NCBI GenBank assembly: GCA_013813345.1
Contig: JACCRW010000213.1
Location: forward strand, 1 to 9,996
DNA: 9,996 nucleotides
Origin: Actinomycetota bacterium
GTDB lineage: Bacteria > Actinomycetota > Thermoleophilia > Gaiellales > Gaiellaceae
Direction: 5' to 3'
Shown one piece after another: positions 1-5,826 of the stretch. Position 1 is the first letter of the stretch; each line of letters opens with the position of its first letter. Under the pieces are notes generated by a model that was not told where the DNA came from, searched no databases, and was given only the letters and a program-made list of their open reading frames with translations. Position numbers and translations under genes: made by a program.

Positions 1-2173
1 CGAAGGCGCCGAACTGCGTCGTCTTCACGACCTTGCCGGTGAAGGTGTCCCCCACCTCGGGCTCCTTGGTCAGCGCCGTGATCGCGGAGATCGCAGCGTC
101 GGCCTTCGTGCCCTCGGTCGCGTAGACAAGGATCGTCCCGTCCTCCTCGATGTCGATCTGGACGTCGTAGTCGGCCTCGAGCGAGCGGATCGTCTCGCCG
201 CCCTTGCCGATCACCATCCCGATGAACTCCGGGTTGATCTGGACGGACGAGATCCTCGGCGCGTGCTCGGCCAGCTGCTCACGCGACTCCGGGATCGCCT
301 CGAGCATGTTGTCGAGGATCGAGTTCCGGGCCCGCTTCGCCTGCTCGAGCGCCGCCCGCATGATCTCCTGCGTGACGCCGGTGATCTTGATGTCCATCTG
401 GAGCGCTGTGATTCCGTCCCTCGTACCGGCGACCTTGAAGTCCATGTCGCCCAGGTGATCCTCAGCGCCCTGGATGTCGGTGAGGATGACGTAGTCGTCG
501 CCCTCCTTGACGAGGCCCATCGCGATCCCGGAGACCGGCGCCTTGATCGGCACGCCGGCATCCATCAGCGCGAGGGTCGAGCCGCAGACCGAGCCCATAG
601 ACGACGACCCGTTCGACTCGAGCGTCTCCGAGACGATCCGGATCGTGTAGGGGAAGTCCTCGGCCGGCGGGAGGATCGCCTCGAGAGCCCTCTGCGCGAG
701 CGCGCCATGGCCGATGTCACGGCGCTTCGGGCCGCGCATGAAGCCGGTCTCCCCGACCGAGTACGGCGGGAAGTTGTAGTGGTGCATGAAGCGGCGATCC
801 GTCTCGAGCGAGAGATCGTCGATCCGCTGGCCTTCCTTGGCCGTGCCGAGGGTCAGCAGGCTCAAGACCTGCGTCTGCCCGCGCTGGAAGAGACCTGAGC
901 CGTGCGCCCGCGGTGAGACCGTGACCTCGCAGTCGACCTCGCGGATCTCCTCGGTACCGCGTCCGTCCGGCCGCCGTTTGTCGACCGCGATCTTCTTGCG
1001 GACGAGATCCTTGTAGATCGCCTCCGCGGCCTTCTTGACGTAGCCCTTGGTCAGGCTGTCCTTGACCTGCGGCGCGTCGCCATCGGTTGTCGCCGGGCCG
1101 ACCGGGAACGGCAGCTCGACTCCGTCGACGATCCGCTCGAAGAGGAGGTGGCGCTTGGCCGACTTCAGCTCCTTCGAATCCTGCTCGGCGTCCGTGAGAG
1201 CCCTGAGGTCGTTCTCGAACTGCTCGCGTACGGGGCCTTCAACGGCCACGAGACGCTGCTTCTCGAGCAGCATCGCGAGGCTTGCGCGAACCTGCAGCTG
1301 GCGCTCGATGTCCGACTCGGTCGAGTCCATCGATGTCGCGCCCGCGATCTCGATCAGGAGATCGTCGGTGACGGCGGCGCCTTCGCGAAGTCCGTCCTCC
1401 TGGATCCGCTCCCAGATCGTGTGCCCGTGGGACGACTCGATCTCCACGGTGACGTCCGAGTCGAGCCACTTCGCCTTGCCCGCCTGGGCGCGCAGATCCT
1501 CCTGCGCGTCGCAGAGCTTGCGGATCTCGGTGTGCGCGAGCTCGAGAGCCTCGAGCAGCAGCTCGTCGGGAACCTCGTCGGCGCCGGCCTCGACCATCGT
1601 CAGGCCGTCCTTCGTGCCGACGACGATCAGGTCGAGCGACGACACCTCGAAGTTCTCGTGGTGCGTCGGATTGAGAACCCACTCGTCGTCGATCCGGCCG
1701 ACTCGCACGGCGCCTACCGGCCCGAAGAACGGCAGCGGCGAGAGCATCAGAGCCGCCGAGGCTCCGTTGATGCACAGGATGTCGTGCGGGATGACCATGT
1801 CCGCGCTGAGGACGGTGCAGATCACCTGAACCTCGTTGCGAAAGCCCTTCGGCCAGAGCGGCCGGATCGGGCGGTCGATCATCCGCGCGGTCAGCGTTGC
1901 GCGCTCGGTGGCCTTGCCTTCGCGCTTGAAGAAGCCGCCGGGAATCTTGCCGGCTGCGTAGGCGCGCTCCTCGACGTCGATCGTCAGCGGGAAGAAGTCG
2001 GCGCCCTCGCGGGCCTCCGTCCGTCCAACCGCGGTCGCGAGCACCATCGTGTCGCCCGACCGGACGACAACGGCGCCGTCCGCCTGCTTGGCGAGCTTGC
2101 CGGTCTCGAAGACCATCTCCTTGCCGCCGATCTCGACGGTGACCGAGGCAATACGCTCGGTAGCGATACTCAT
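1..2173 (-). CDS. pnp: Polynucleotide phosphorylase (PNPase), 3' end beyond left edge
   Basis: This gene encodes the phosphorolytic 3'-to-5' exoribonuclease that degrades mRNA and releases nucleoside diphosphates. From the ATG at 2173-2171 the frame stays open for 724 codons to the window edge. Residues 1 to about 230 form the first RNase PH domain, with FFKRE at 81-85 in the context GKIPGGFFKREGKATER. The second RNase PH domain carries EDHLGDMDFK at 571-580; D572, D578 and K580 match the E. coli catalytic D486, D492 and K494. The KH domain shows the loop GKGG at 656-659, and an S1 domain begins near residue 702 and is cut off. The N-terminal two thirds of the family is complete and undamaged. 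rpsO lies 113 nt upstream on the same strand, the usual rpsO-pnp order. A GGAGG at 2188-2184 sits 10 nt before the ATG and is buried in a hairpin described separately. Confidence 0.97.
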   Translation of the reverse strand, partial: MSIATERIASVTVEIGGKEMVFETGKLAKQADGAVVVRSGDTMVLATAVGRTEAREGADFFPLTIDVEERAYAAGKIPGGFFKREGKATERATLTARMIDRPIRPLWPKGFRNEVQVICTVLSADMVIPHDILCINGASAALMLSPLPFFGPVGAVRVGRIDDEWVLNPTHHENFEVSSLDLIVVGTKDGLTMVEAGADEVPDELLLEALELAHTEIRKLCDAQEDLRAQAGKAKWLDSDVTVEIESSHGHTIWERIQEDGLREGAAVTDDLLIEIAGATSMDSTESDIERQLQVRASLAMLLEKQRLVAVEGPVREQFENDLRALTDAEQDSKELKSAKRHLLFERIVDGVELPFPVGPATTDGDAPQVKDSLTKGYVKKAAEAIYKDLVRKKIAVDKRRPDGRGTEEIREVDCEVTVSPRAHGSGLFQRGQTQVLSLLTLGTAKEGQRIDDLSLETDRRFMHHYNFPPYSVGETGFMRGPKRRDIGHGALAQRALEAILPPAEDFPYTIRIVSETLESNGSSSMGSVCGSTLALMDAGVPIKAPVSGIAMGLVKEGDDYVILTDIQGAEDHLGDMDFKVAGTRDGITALQMDIKITGVTQEIMRAALEQAKRARNSILDNMLEAIPESREQLAEHAPRISSVQINPEFIGMVIGKGGETIRSLEADYDVQIDIEEDGTILVYATEGTKADAAISAITALTKEPEVGDTFTGKVVKTTQFGAF

Positions 2174-2183
2174 TCTTTTCTTT

Positions 2184-2212
2184 CCTCCACTCTGCTTGGT
2201 GGAGAGTGGAGG
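2184..2212 (-). promoter_or_regulatory. Hairpin that buries the pnp Shine-Dalgarno
   Basis: On the minus-strand transcript, CCTCCACTCT (2212-2203) and AGAGTGGAGG (2193-2184) are perfect inverted repeats of 10 bp around a 9-nt loop. The downstream arm ends with GGAGG (2188-2184), the only Shine-Dalgarno sequence in front of pnp, so this stem would block initiation. No U-run follows it, so it is not an intrinsic terminator. The pairing is read directly from the sequence; the regulatory role is inference. Confidence 0.7.
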
Positions 2213-2264
2213 CTTGGGAGAGCGCCCCGGGTTGGAAGGGCGCTCTCCGAAGCTTCCACTCTCC
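2201..2264 (-). promoter_or_regulatory. Long pnp-leader stem-loop, alternative to the SD-blocking hairpin
   Basis: The outer arms 2201-2215 and 2250-2264 pair over 15 positions with one mismatch (2211 against 2254). After a single mismatch at 2216/2249 the inner arms 2217-2227 and 2238-2248 pair perfectly for 11 bp, around the 10-nt loop 2228-2237. The result is an almost continuous 27-position stem in the rpsO-pnp spacer. Its 2203-2212 segment is the same strand needed by the SD-blocking hairpin, so the two folds exclude each other. A long duplex in a pnp leader recalls the RNase III-cleaved leader stem of E. coli pnp. It has no U-tract. Confidence 0.72.
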
Positions 2265-2274
2265 GAACGGAGAG
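2259..2274 (-). promoter_or_regulatory. Small third hairpin in the pnp leader
   Basis: The segments 2259-2265 (ctctccg) and 2268-2274 (cggagag) are perfect 7-bp inverted repeats separated by only 2 nt, so at least the outer 5 to 6 pairs could form. It uses 2259-2264, which is also the upstream arm of the long stem, so it competes with that stem. It lies just after the rpsO stop codon. Confidence 0.45.
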
Positions 2275-2286
2275 CTCGGCGGTCGG

Positions 2287-2556
2287 CTAGCGCCGCAGGC
2301 CGAGCTCCTTGATGAGGGCCCGATAGCCCTCGAGGTCGTGCTTCTGCAGGTAGTTCAGAAACCGGCGGCGCCGGCCCACGAGCTTCAGCAGCCCCCGCCG
2401 CGAATAATGATCCTTCGGGTGGGTGCGCAGATGCTCGGTGAGGTCGTTGACGCGCCTCGTCAGCATCGCGATCTGCACCTCCGGCGAACCGGTGTCGGTC
2501 CCGTTCCGGCCGTGCTGATCGATCAGCTCCTGCTTGACTTCCTTCGTGAGGGCCAT
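2287..2556 (-). CDS. rpsO: 30S ribosomal protein S15
   Basis: S15 is a primary 16S rRNA-binding protein that nucleates assembly of the 30S platform. The product is 89 residues, exactly the usual length. It shows GTDTGSPEVQIA at 19-30 and the rRNA-binding stretch H46-x-K-D-H50-x-S-R-R-G-L-L at 46-57, followed by the LVGRRRRFLNYL helix. The ATG at 2556-2554 is chosen because AAGGAGG (2567-2561) sits 4 nt before it and the family begins here; the same frame runs open further upstream but that extension is not S15. pnp follows 113 nt after the stop. S15 commonly represses its own mRNA, and the leader holds a matching SD-blocking element. Confidence 0.98.
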   Translation of the reverse strand: MALTKEVKQELIDQHGRNGTDTGSPEVQIAMLTRRVNDLTEHLRTHPKDHYSRRGLLKLVGRRRRFLNYLQKHDLEGYRALIKELGLRR

Positions 2557-2560
2557 TCGG

Positions 2561-2608
2561 CCTCCTTCATGTCGGGTTCTCCGCAGTCCCCGCGCGGCGT
2601 GAAGGAAG
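2561..2608 (-). promoter_or_regulatory. Possible SD-sequestering stem in the rpsO leader
   Basis: On the minus-strand transcript, CTTCCTTCA (2608-2600) can pair with TGAAGGAGG (2569-2561), giving 9 bp with one G-U wobble around a GC-rich loop of about 30 nt. The downstream arm is the rpsO Shine-Dalgarno. rpsO leaders in several bacteria carry S15-binding structures that differ between lineages, so this is a candidate S15-responsive element. The pairing is visible; the function is inferred. Confidence 0.45.
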
Positions 2609-2639
2609 TCACGGCCGGCCGAGATCTCGGTCGCTCGCC

Positions 2640-2648
2640 AGGGTAGCA
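2640..2648 (-). promoter_or_regulatory. Candidate extended -10 promoter of rpsO-pnp
   Basis: The minus strand reads TGCTACCCT here, an extended -10 (TGn followed by TANNNT). No convincing -35 lies 17 nt upstream. It would start transcription near 2633, leaving a leader of about 76 nt before the rpsO ATG that contains the whole SD-blocking stem. Confidence 0.35.
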
Positions 2649-2684
2649 ATCCCCGGAAGGAAGCGCGTTTGCGGCCGCCGCCAG

Positions 2685-2692
2685 TACAGTCT
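2685..2692 (+). promoter_or_regulatory. Candidate -10 of the GGT-like gene, near-leaderless
   Basis: TACAGT at 2685-2690 fits TANNNT and lies 8 nt before the ATG at 2699. The string AGTCTCG followed by 4 nt and ATG is shared with the start of the cyclase gene at 8504. No Shine-Dalgarno precedes this ATG, so a leaderless or nearly leaderless mRNA is plausible. No -35 is recognisable. Confidence 0.35.
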
Positions 2693-2698
2693 CGCGCG

Positions 2699-4066
2699 AT
2701 GCAGGCGGCCGTCGCAGCAGGGCACCCGGCGACCGTCGCGGCTGGGATCGAGATCCTCGAGGACGGTGGCAGCGCCGCCGATGCAGCGGTCGCGGCCGGC
2801 CTCGCCTCGTGTGTCGCCGAGACGGTGATGACGGGCTTGCTCGGCGGCGGCCACGCGATCCACTGGGACGGTCGCGACGCGGTCAACCTCGACTGCTTCG
2901 TCACGGTTCCGTCGGGAGCCGGTGCCCCGCCGATCGACCTCGCCGTCCCATTCGGCGAGGAGGTCGTCCACTACGCGGTCGGGCCGGGAACGTGCGGCGT
3001 TCCGGGTCTCCCGGCCGGGCTCGGAGCGCTGTGGGAGCGGTACGGACGGCTCCCGTGGCCCCGGCTCGTCGAGCCGGCGCTGGCGTTGGCACGCTCGGGC
3101 GTCATGCTGCCGCCGGCGCACGCGTCGTGTCTCGCGATGCTGGAACCGGTGTTCACGCTGAGTGCGCGCGGCCGTTCCATCTACGCGCCGGGCGGGCGGC
3201 TCCTCGAGGGAGGCGACGTGCTTGCTCAGCCCGGGCTCGCGGCGGCGCTCGAGGAGCTTGCGGCCGAAGGCGCCGACAGTGTCTACCAGGGGGCACTCGG
3301 GCTCGCGCTCCTCGGCGTCGAAGGAGTGGCGCTCATCCGGGCCGATCTCGAGTCCTACGAGCCGCTCTGGTCGGCGCCGGCTGAGGCGGAGCTCGCTGGC
3401 TGCCGCTTCCTGACCCGGGGCGGCCTCTCGGACGTCCCGGAGACGCTTGCTCGGCTGCCTCGCCTCGCTGGGCTGCCGGCGACCGAGCGAGTGCTGGCGC
3501 TCCTCGCCGCGCTCGGGGGAACTGGCCCGGACGGGCACACGACCAACGTGACGGTCGTCGATTCGGACGGCTCCGCCTGCGTCCTGACGACGAGCCTCGG
3601 CCTCGGCACCGGCGACTTCCTCCCCGGCTACGACCTCCACCTGAACAGCATGCTCGGCGAGGTCGACCTGCACCACGTTCCGCTCGTCCCCGGCGAGCGG
3701 ATGGAGAGCATGATGGCTCCGAGCCTCGCCTTCGACGCGGACGGGCTCGCGCTGGCGATCGGCTCGGCGGGCGGCACGCGGCTGCGGACGGCACTCGTCG
3801 GCGTCGCCGCCTCGATTCTGGACGAGGGGCTCGGAGCGACCGAGGCGGTGCAGCGCCCGCGCTTCCATCCGGTCGGGGAGCTCGTGCACGCTGAGCCCGG
3901 CGTCGACGAGGACGCCCTCGCACAGCTCGAAGCGAACAGCCGGGCCGTCCGCCGCTGGCCCGCGCAGCATCATTACTTCGGCGGCGTCAGCGTCGTTGGG
4001 AGAGGCGGCGCCACTGGGGATCCGCGACGGAGCGGGCACGCGGCGACGCTGGCGAGTCCTGCGTGA
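2699..4066 (+). CDS. Divergent, short gamma-glutamyltransferase-family Ntn hydrolase
   Basis: Family members are autoprocessed N-terminal-nucleophile enzymes that transfer or hydrolyse gamma-glutamyl (or acyl) groups. Visible family blocks are GGSAADAAVA (23-32), GLLGGGH (46-52), the processing site HTTN (280-283) with T281 as expected nucleophile, GSAGGTR (355-361, canonical GSPGGSR) and a C-terminal ATGDPRRSGHA. At 455 residues it is clearly shorter than typical GGT (about 530-580), mainly because the segment before the nucleophile is condensed. No signal peptide is seen, so it is probably cytoplasmic. Odd points: the DFREMAP block that holds the substrate-binding Arg reads DCFVTVP (65-71), and the NNQMDDF block reads NSMLGEV, so classical gamma-glutamyl specificity is doubtful. 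The ATG at 2699 is preferred; a TTG at 2669 behind GGAAGGAAG is the alternative. It runs opposite to all its neighbours and overlaps the zinc-ribbon gene by 80 bp. Confidence 0.85.
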   Translation: MQAAVAAGHPATVAAGIEILEDGGSAADAAVAAGLASCVAETVMTGLLGGGHAIHWDGRDAVNLDCFVTVPSGAGAPPIDLAVPFGEEVVHYAVGPGTCGVPGLPAGLGALWERYGRLPWPRLVEPALALARSGVMLPPAHASCLAMLEPVFTLSARGRSIYAPGGRLLEGGDVLAQPGLAAALEELAAEGADSVYQGALGLALLGVEGVALIRADLESYEPLWSAPAEAELAGCRFLTRGGLSDVPETLARLPRLAGLPATERVLALLAALGGTGPDGHTTNVTVVDSDGSACVLTTSLGLGTGDFLPGYDLHLNSMLGEVDLHHVPLVPGERMESMMAPSLAFDADGLALAIGSAGGTRLRTALVGVAASILDEGLGATEAVQRPRFHPVGELVHAEPGVDEDALAQLEANSRAVRRWPAQHHYFGGVSVVGRGGATGDPRRSGHAATLASPA

Positions 4067-4304
4067 GCGATCCCGATTCGACCTCTCCTGACGCGGAAAC
4101 GGCGACCCAGCCGACATAGCCACAGCGCGGGCAGCCGGGATTGCTCGCTCTCGTGCCGCCATGGATCGGCTTTGCATACTCCATCGCGCACTCGAGGCAG
4201 CGGACGGGCTCGGACGCACCCTTCGCGAGATCTGACGAGGCGGGAGGACGCCTCGGAACCGGCGGCATGCAGGTGGTTCGTCCCGCAAGTGCGATTTGGT
4301 TCAT
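3987..4304 (-). CDS. Small zinc-ribbon protein of unknown function
   Basis: The product is a 105-residue hypothetical protein with one clear zinc-binding unit, C36-L-E-C39 and C58-P-R-C61, separated by 18 residues and ending CGYVGW, which is typical of a treble-clef or rubredoxin-like ribbon. The first 30 and last 35 residues are low complexity and rich in Pro, Ser and Arg. The ATG at 4304 lies 12 nt after the ribF stop, which suggests co-transcription; a second ATG at 4268 (residue 13) is possible, and neither has a strong Shine-Dalgarno. The last 80 bp overlap the 3' end of the GGT-like gene tail to tail. The cysteine motif makes a real gene likely; I do not recognise a function. Confidence 0.65.
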   Translation of the reverse strand: MNQIALAGRTTCMPPVPRRPPASSDLAKGASEPVRCLECAMEYAKPIHGGTRASNPGCPRCGYVGWVAVSASGEVESGSLTQDSPASPRARSVADPQWRRLSQRR

Positions 4305-4316
4305 TCTCGGATCCGC

Positions 4317-5171
4317 TCAGATCGGGCGAATCGATGCCCGCGTCCGCTCGACGTCGCGCGAGATCTGGGCCACGAGCTCCGCCTCGCTCGCAAACACCTC
4401 TTCGTCGCGCAGCCGTTCCCACAGCTCGACTACGAGCCGCTGCCCGTAGAGATCGCCCTCGAAGTCGAGCAGGTGCGGCTCGATTCGCCGCTCGCTGCCG
4501 CCATAGTGGGGATTCGTGCCGATCGAGATCGCGGCCCTGTACTGGTCGGGACCGCGCGGGTGGGCTGCTCCCGCATAGATCCCGTACGGCGGCACGAGCA
4601 GCGCCGGGTCGAGTGCGAGATTGGCCGTCGGATAGCCGAGCGTGCCGCCGCGCTGGTCGCCCGGAACCACGGCGCCGTCGAGCTCGAACGGCCGCCCGAG
4701 CTCCCTGGCGGCCCCGGCCAGGTCGCCCTCGTGCACGAGCCGCCTGATCTCGGAAGAGGACACTCCCCCGAGCAGCGGCACAGGCGTCACCCCATAACCC
4801 AGCTCCTTGAGCAGCGCCAGGTCTCCGCGCCTGCGCCGACCGAAGCGGAAGTCCTCACCCGCGACGACCACGTCCGCCCGGGTCAGATGCTCCCGAGCGA
4901 AGGCCTCCGGCTCCTGGGCAGCGGTGGCAAGCGTGAACGGGATCACCGTCACCTCGGCGGAACCGAGCGCCCGCAGCAGCTCCACCCGCCGTTCGACCGT
5001 GCTGACGAGCTCGACGAGGTTCCCCTGGACGACCGTGCGCGGGTGCGGCCGAAACGTGAGCACTCGCACCGACAGCCCCGTGGCGAGCGCAGCTTCGAGC
5101 ACCCGCCGGTGCCCGAGATGCACCCCGTCGAACGTCCCGATCGCGACCGCGTGCGACTTCGACACGCTCAC
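4317..5171 (-). CDS. ribF: Bifunctional riboflavin kinase / FAD synthetase
   Basis: RibF phosphorylates riboflavin to FMN and adenylylates FMN to FAD. The N-terminal adenylyltransferase domain shows GTFDGVHLGH (12-21), the nucleotide-binding HxGH-type motif, then GEDFRFG (105-111) and SSSEIR (138-143). The C-terminal riboflavin kinase domain shows GYPTAN (179-184), GIYAG (197-201), IEPHLLDF (230-237) and DLYG (240-243), with the usual LRDEEVF and QISRD ending. Both active domains are complete; 284 residues is slightly short for the family. The GTG start at 5171-5169 overlaps the truB stop as GTGA (4 bp), so translation is probably coupled. truB-ribF is a widely conserved pair. Confidence 0.96.
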   Translation of the reverse strand: MSVSKSHAVAIGTFDGVHLGHRRVLEAALATGLSVRVLTFRPHPRTVVQGNLVELVSTVERRVELLRALGSAEVTVIPFTLATAAQEPEAFAREHLTRADVVVAGEDFRFGRRRRGDLALLKELGYGVTPVPLLGGVSSSEIRRLVHEGDLAGAARELGRPFELDGAVVPGDQRGGTLGYPTANLALDPALLVPPYGIYAGAAHPRGPDQYRAAISIGTNPHYGGSERRIEPHLLDFEGDLYGQRLVVELWERLRDEEVFASEAELVAQISRDVERTRASIRPI

Positions 5172-5824
5172 GAGAGTCGTGCCAACGCTCGCTCGGGCGG
5201 GATGATCCGCTCCTCGTTCGCCTCGTCGACGCTGAACGGACCCACCTCGGTGCGCCGGAGCGTCGTGCAGTGGCCGCCGAGCGCCTCGGCGATCGCCCGC
5301 ACGTACGTTACCGAGCTGACCCGCAGGTAGAGCCGGACGGCGTCGTCCGTATACGCGATGACGTCGACCGCGTCCACCCGCGAGCGGCGCAGCGGCATCT
5401 CCACAGCGATCCGGCGACGGTGCAGTCGGTACGCGCGCTCACCGCGTATGTTGACGGCTTATGCGGCCGGGATGGGCAGCTCGATCTCGCCGCGGAGGCC
5501 CTCGAGCAACTGCTCGACCTCTGCTCGAGAAGGCGGCTCGTGCCGTTCCACGAGCTCCCCTTCCGGATCGCCGGTCGTCGTCCGCGCCGTCAGGTCGACG
5601 TCGACGAGGTAACGCTTGGCGAGGCCGACGAACGATCCCGCCAATTTTGTCGACCGCCCGGAGAGCAAGAGCAACAAACCAGTCGCAAAAGGATCAAGAG
5701 TTCCCGCATGGCCCATCCGGGTGCGAGTGCGCGCCCTAACCCTGTTCACGATCGCGAAGGAGGACGGCCCCGCCGGCTTGTCGACGAGAATGATCCCGCT
5801 CGGCTCGAGGCCCTTCGGCGGCAT
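5168..5824 (-). pseudogene. truB: tRNA pseudouridine-55 synthase, interrupted by an in-frame TAA
   Basis: TruB converts U55 of the tRNA T-loop to pseudouridine. Codons 1-121 read as a normal N-terminus: ILVDKPAG (12-19), MGHAGTLDPFATG (37-49) with catalytic D44, and KRY (70-72). Codon 122 is TAA (5461-5459). The same frame then continues as TruB to 5168: RGERAYRL, then TYVRA (173-177), then LRRTEVGPF. No frameshift is needed. The stop sits where the family has the Ser of its SA-x-K motif, so one C-to-A change of TCA would explain it. Two more conserved sites are unusual: the Lys of that motif is N125 and the Gly of SSGTYVR is V172. The restored product of about 218 residues also lacks the C-terminal domain of many homologues (about 290-310). 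The ATG lies 2 nt after the nrnA stop. A sequence error remains possible. Confidence 0.72.
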
Positions 5825-5826
5825 CC

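Noticed and set aside
2201..2264. The long spacer stem as an intrinsic terminator of rpsO
   Set aside because: No run of U follows the stem on the transcript, and pnp would lose its only visible source of transcription; a processing or regulatory role fits better.
1148..2290. 380-residue open frame on the plus strand opposite pnp
   Set aside because: Composition is dominated by Arg, Leu, Asp and Val from antisense reading of pnp codons; the opposite strand is an unmistakable PNPase.
2619..2630. Palindrome ccgagatctcgg in the rpsO leader as an operator
   Set aside because: A 12-bp palindrome of GC-rich sequence with no second copy in the window; no regulator gene is nearby, so a specific operator claim is not supported.
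2557..2904. N-terminal extension of rpsO in the same open frame
   Set aside because: S15 begins at the ATG at 2556 behind a perfect AAGGAGG; the upstream part reads antisense to the GGT-like gene.
2609..4288. 559-residue open frame on the minus strand opposite the GGT-like gene
   Set aside because: It is the antisense shadow of a GC-rich gene: very rich in Arg, Ala and Glu, no recognisable motif, and it would overlap the supported zinc-ribbon gene in another frame.
4067..4316. Bidirectional terminator between the GGT-like gene and ribF
   Set aside because: No stable inverted repeat with a T-run was found; the stretch is largely occupied by the zinc-ribbon gene.
5404..5461. Frameshift as the explanation for the split truB
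   Set aside because: The two halves are in the same frame (5824 and 5404 differ by a multiple of three), and the TruB sequence continues directly across the stop, so only a nonsense change is needed.
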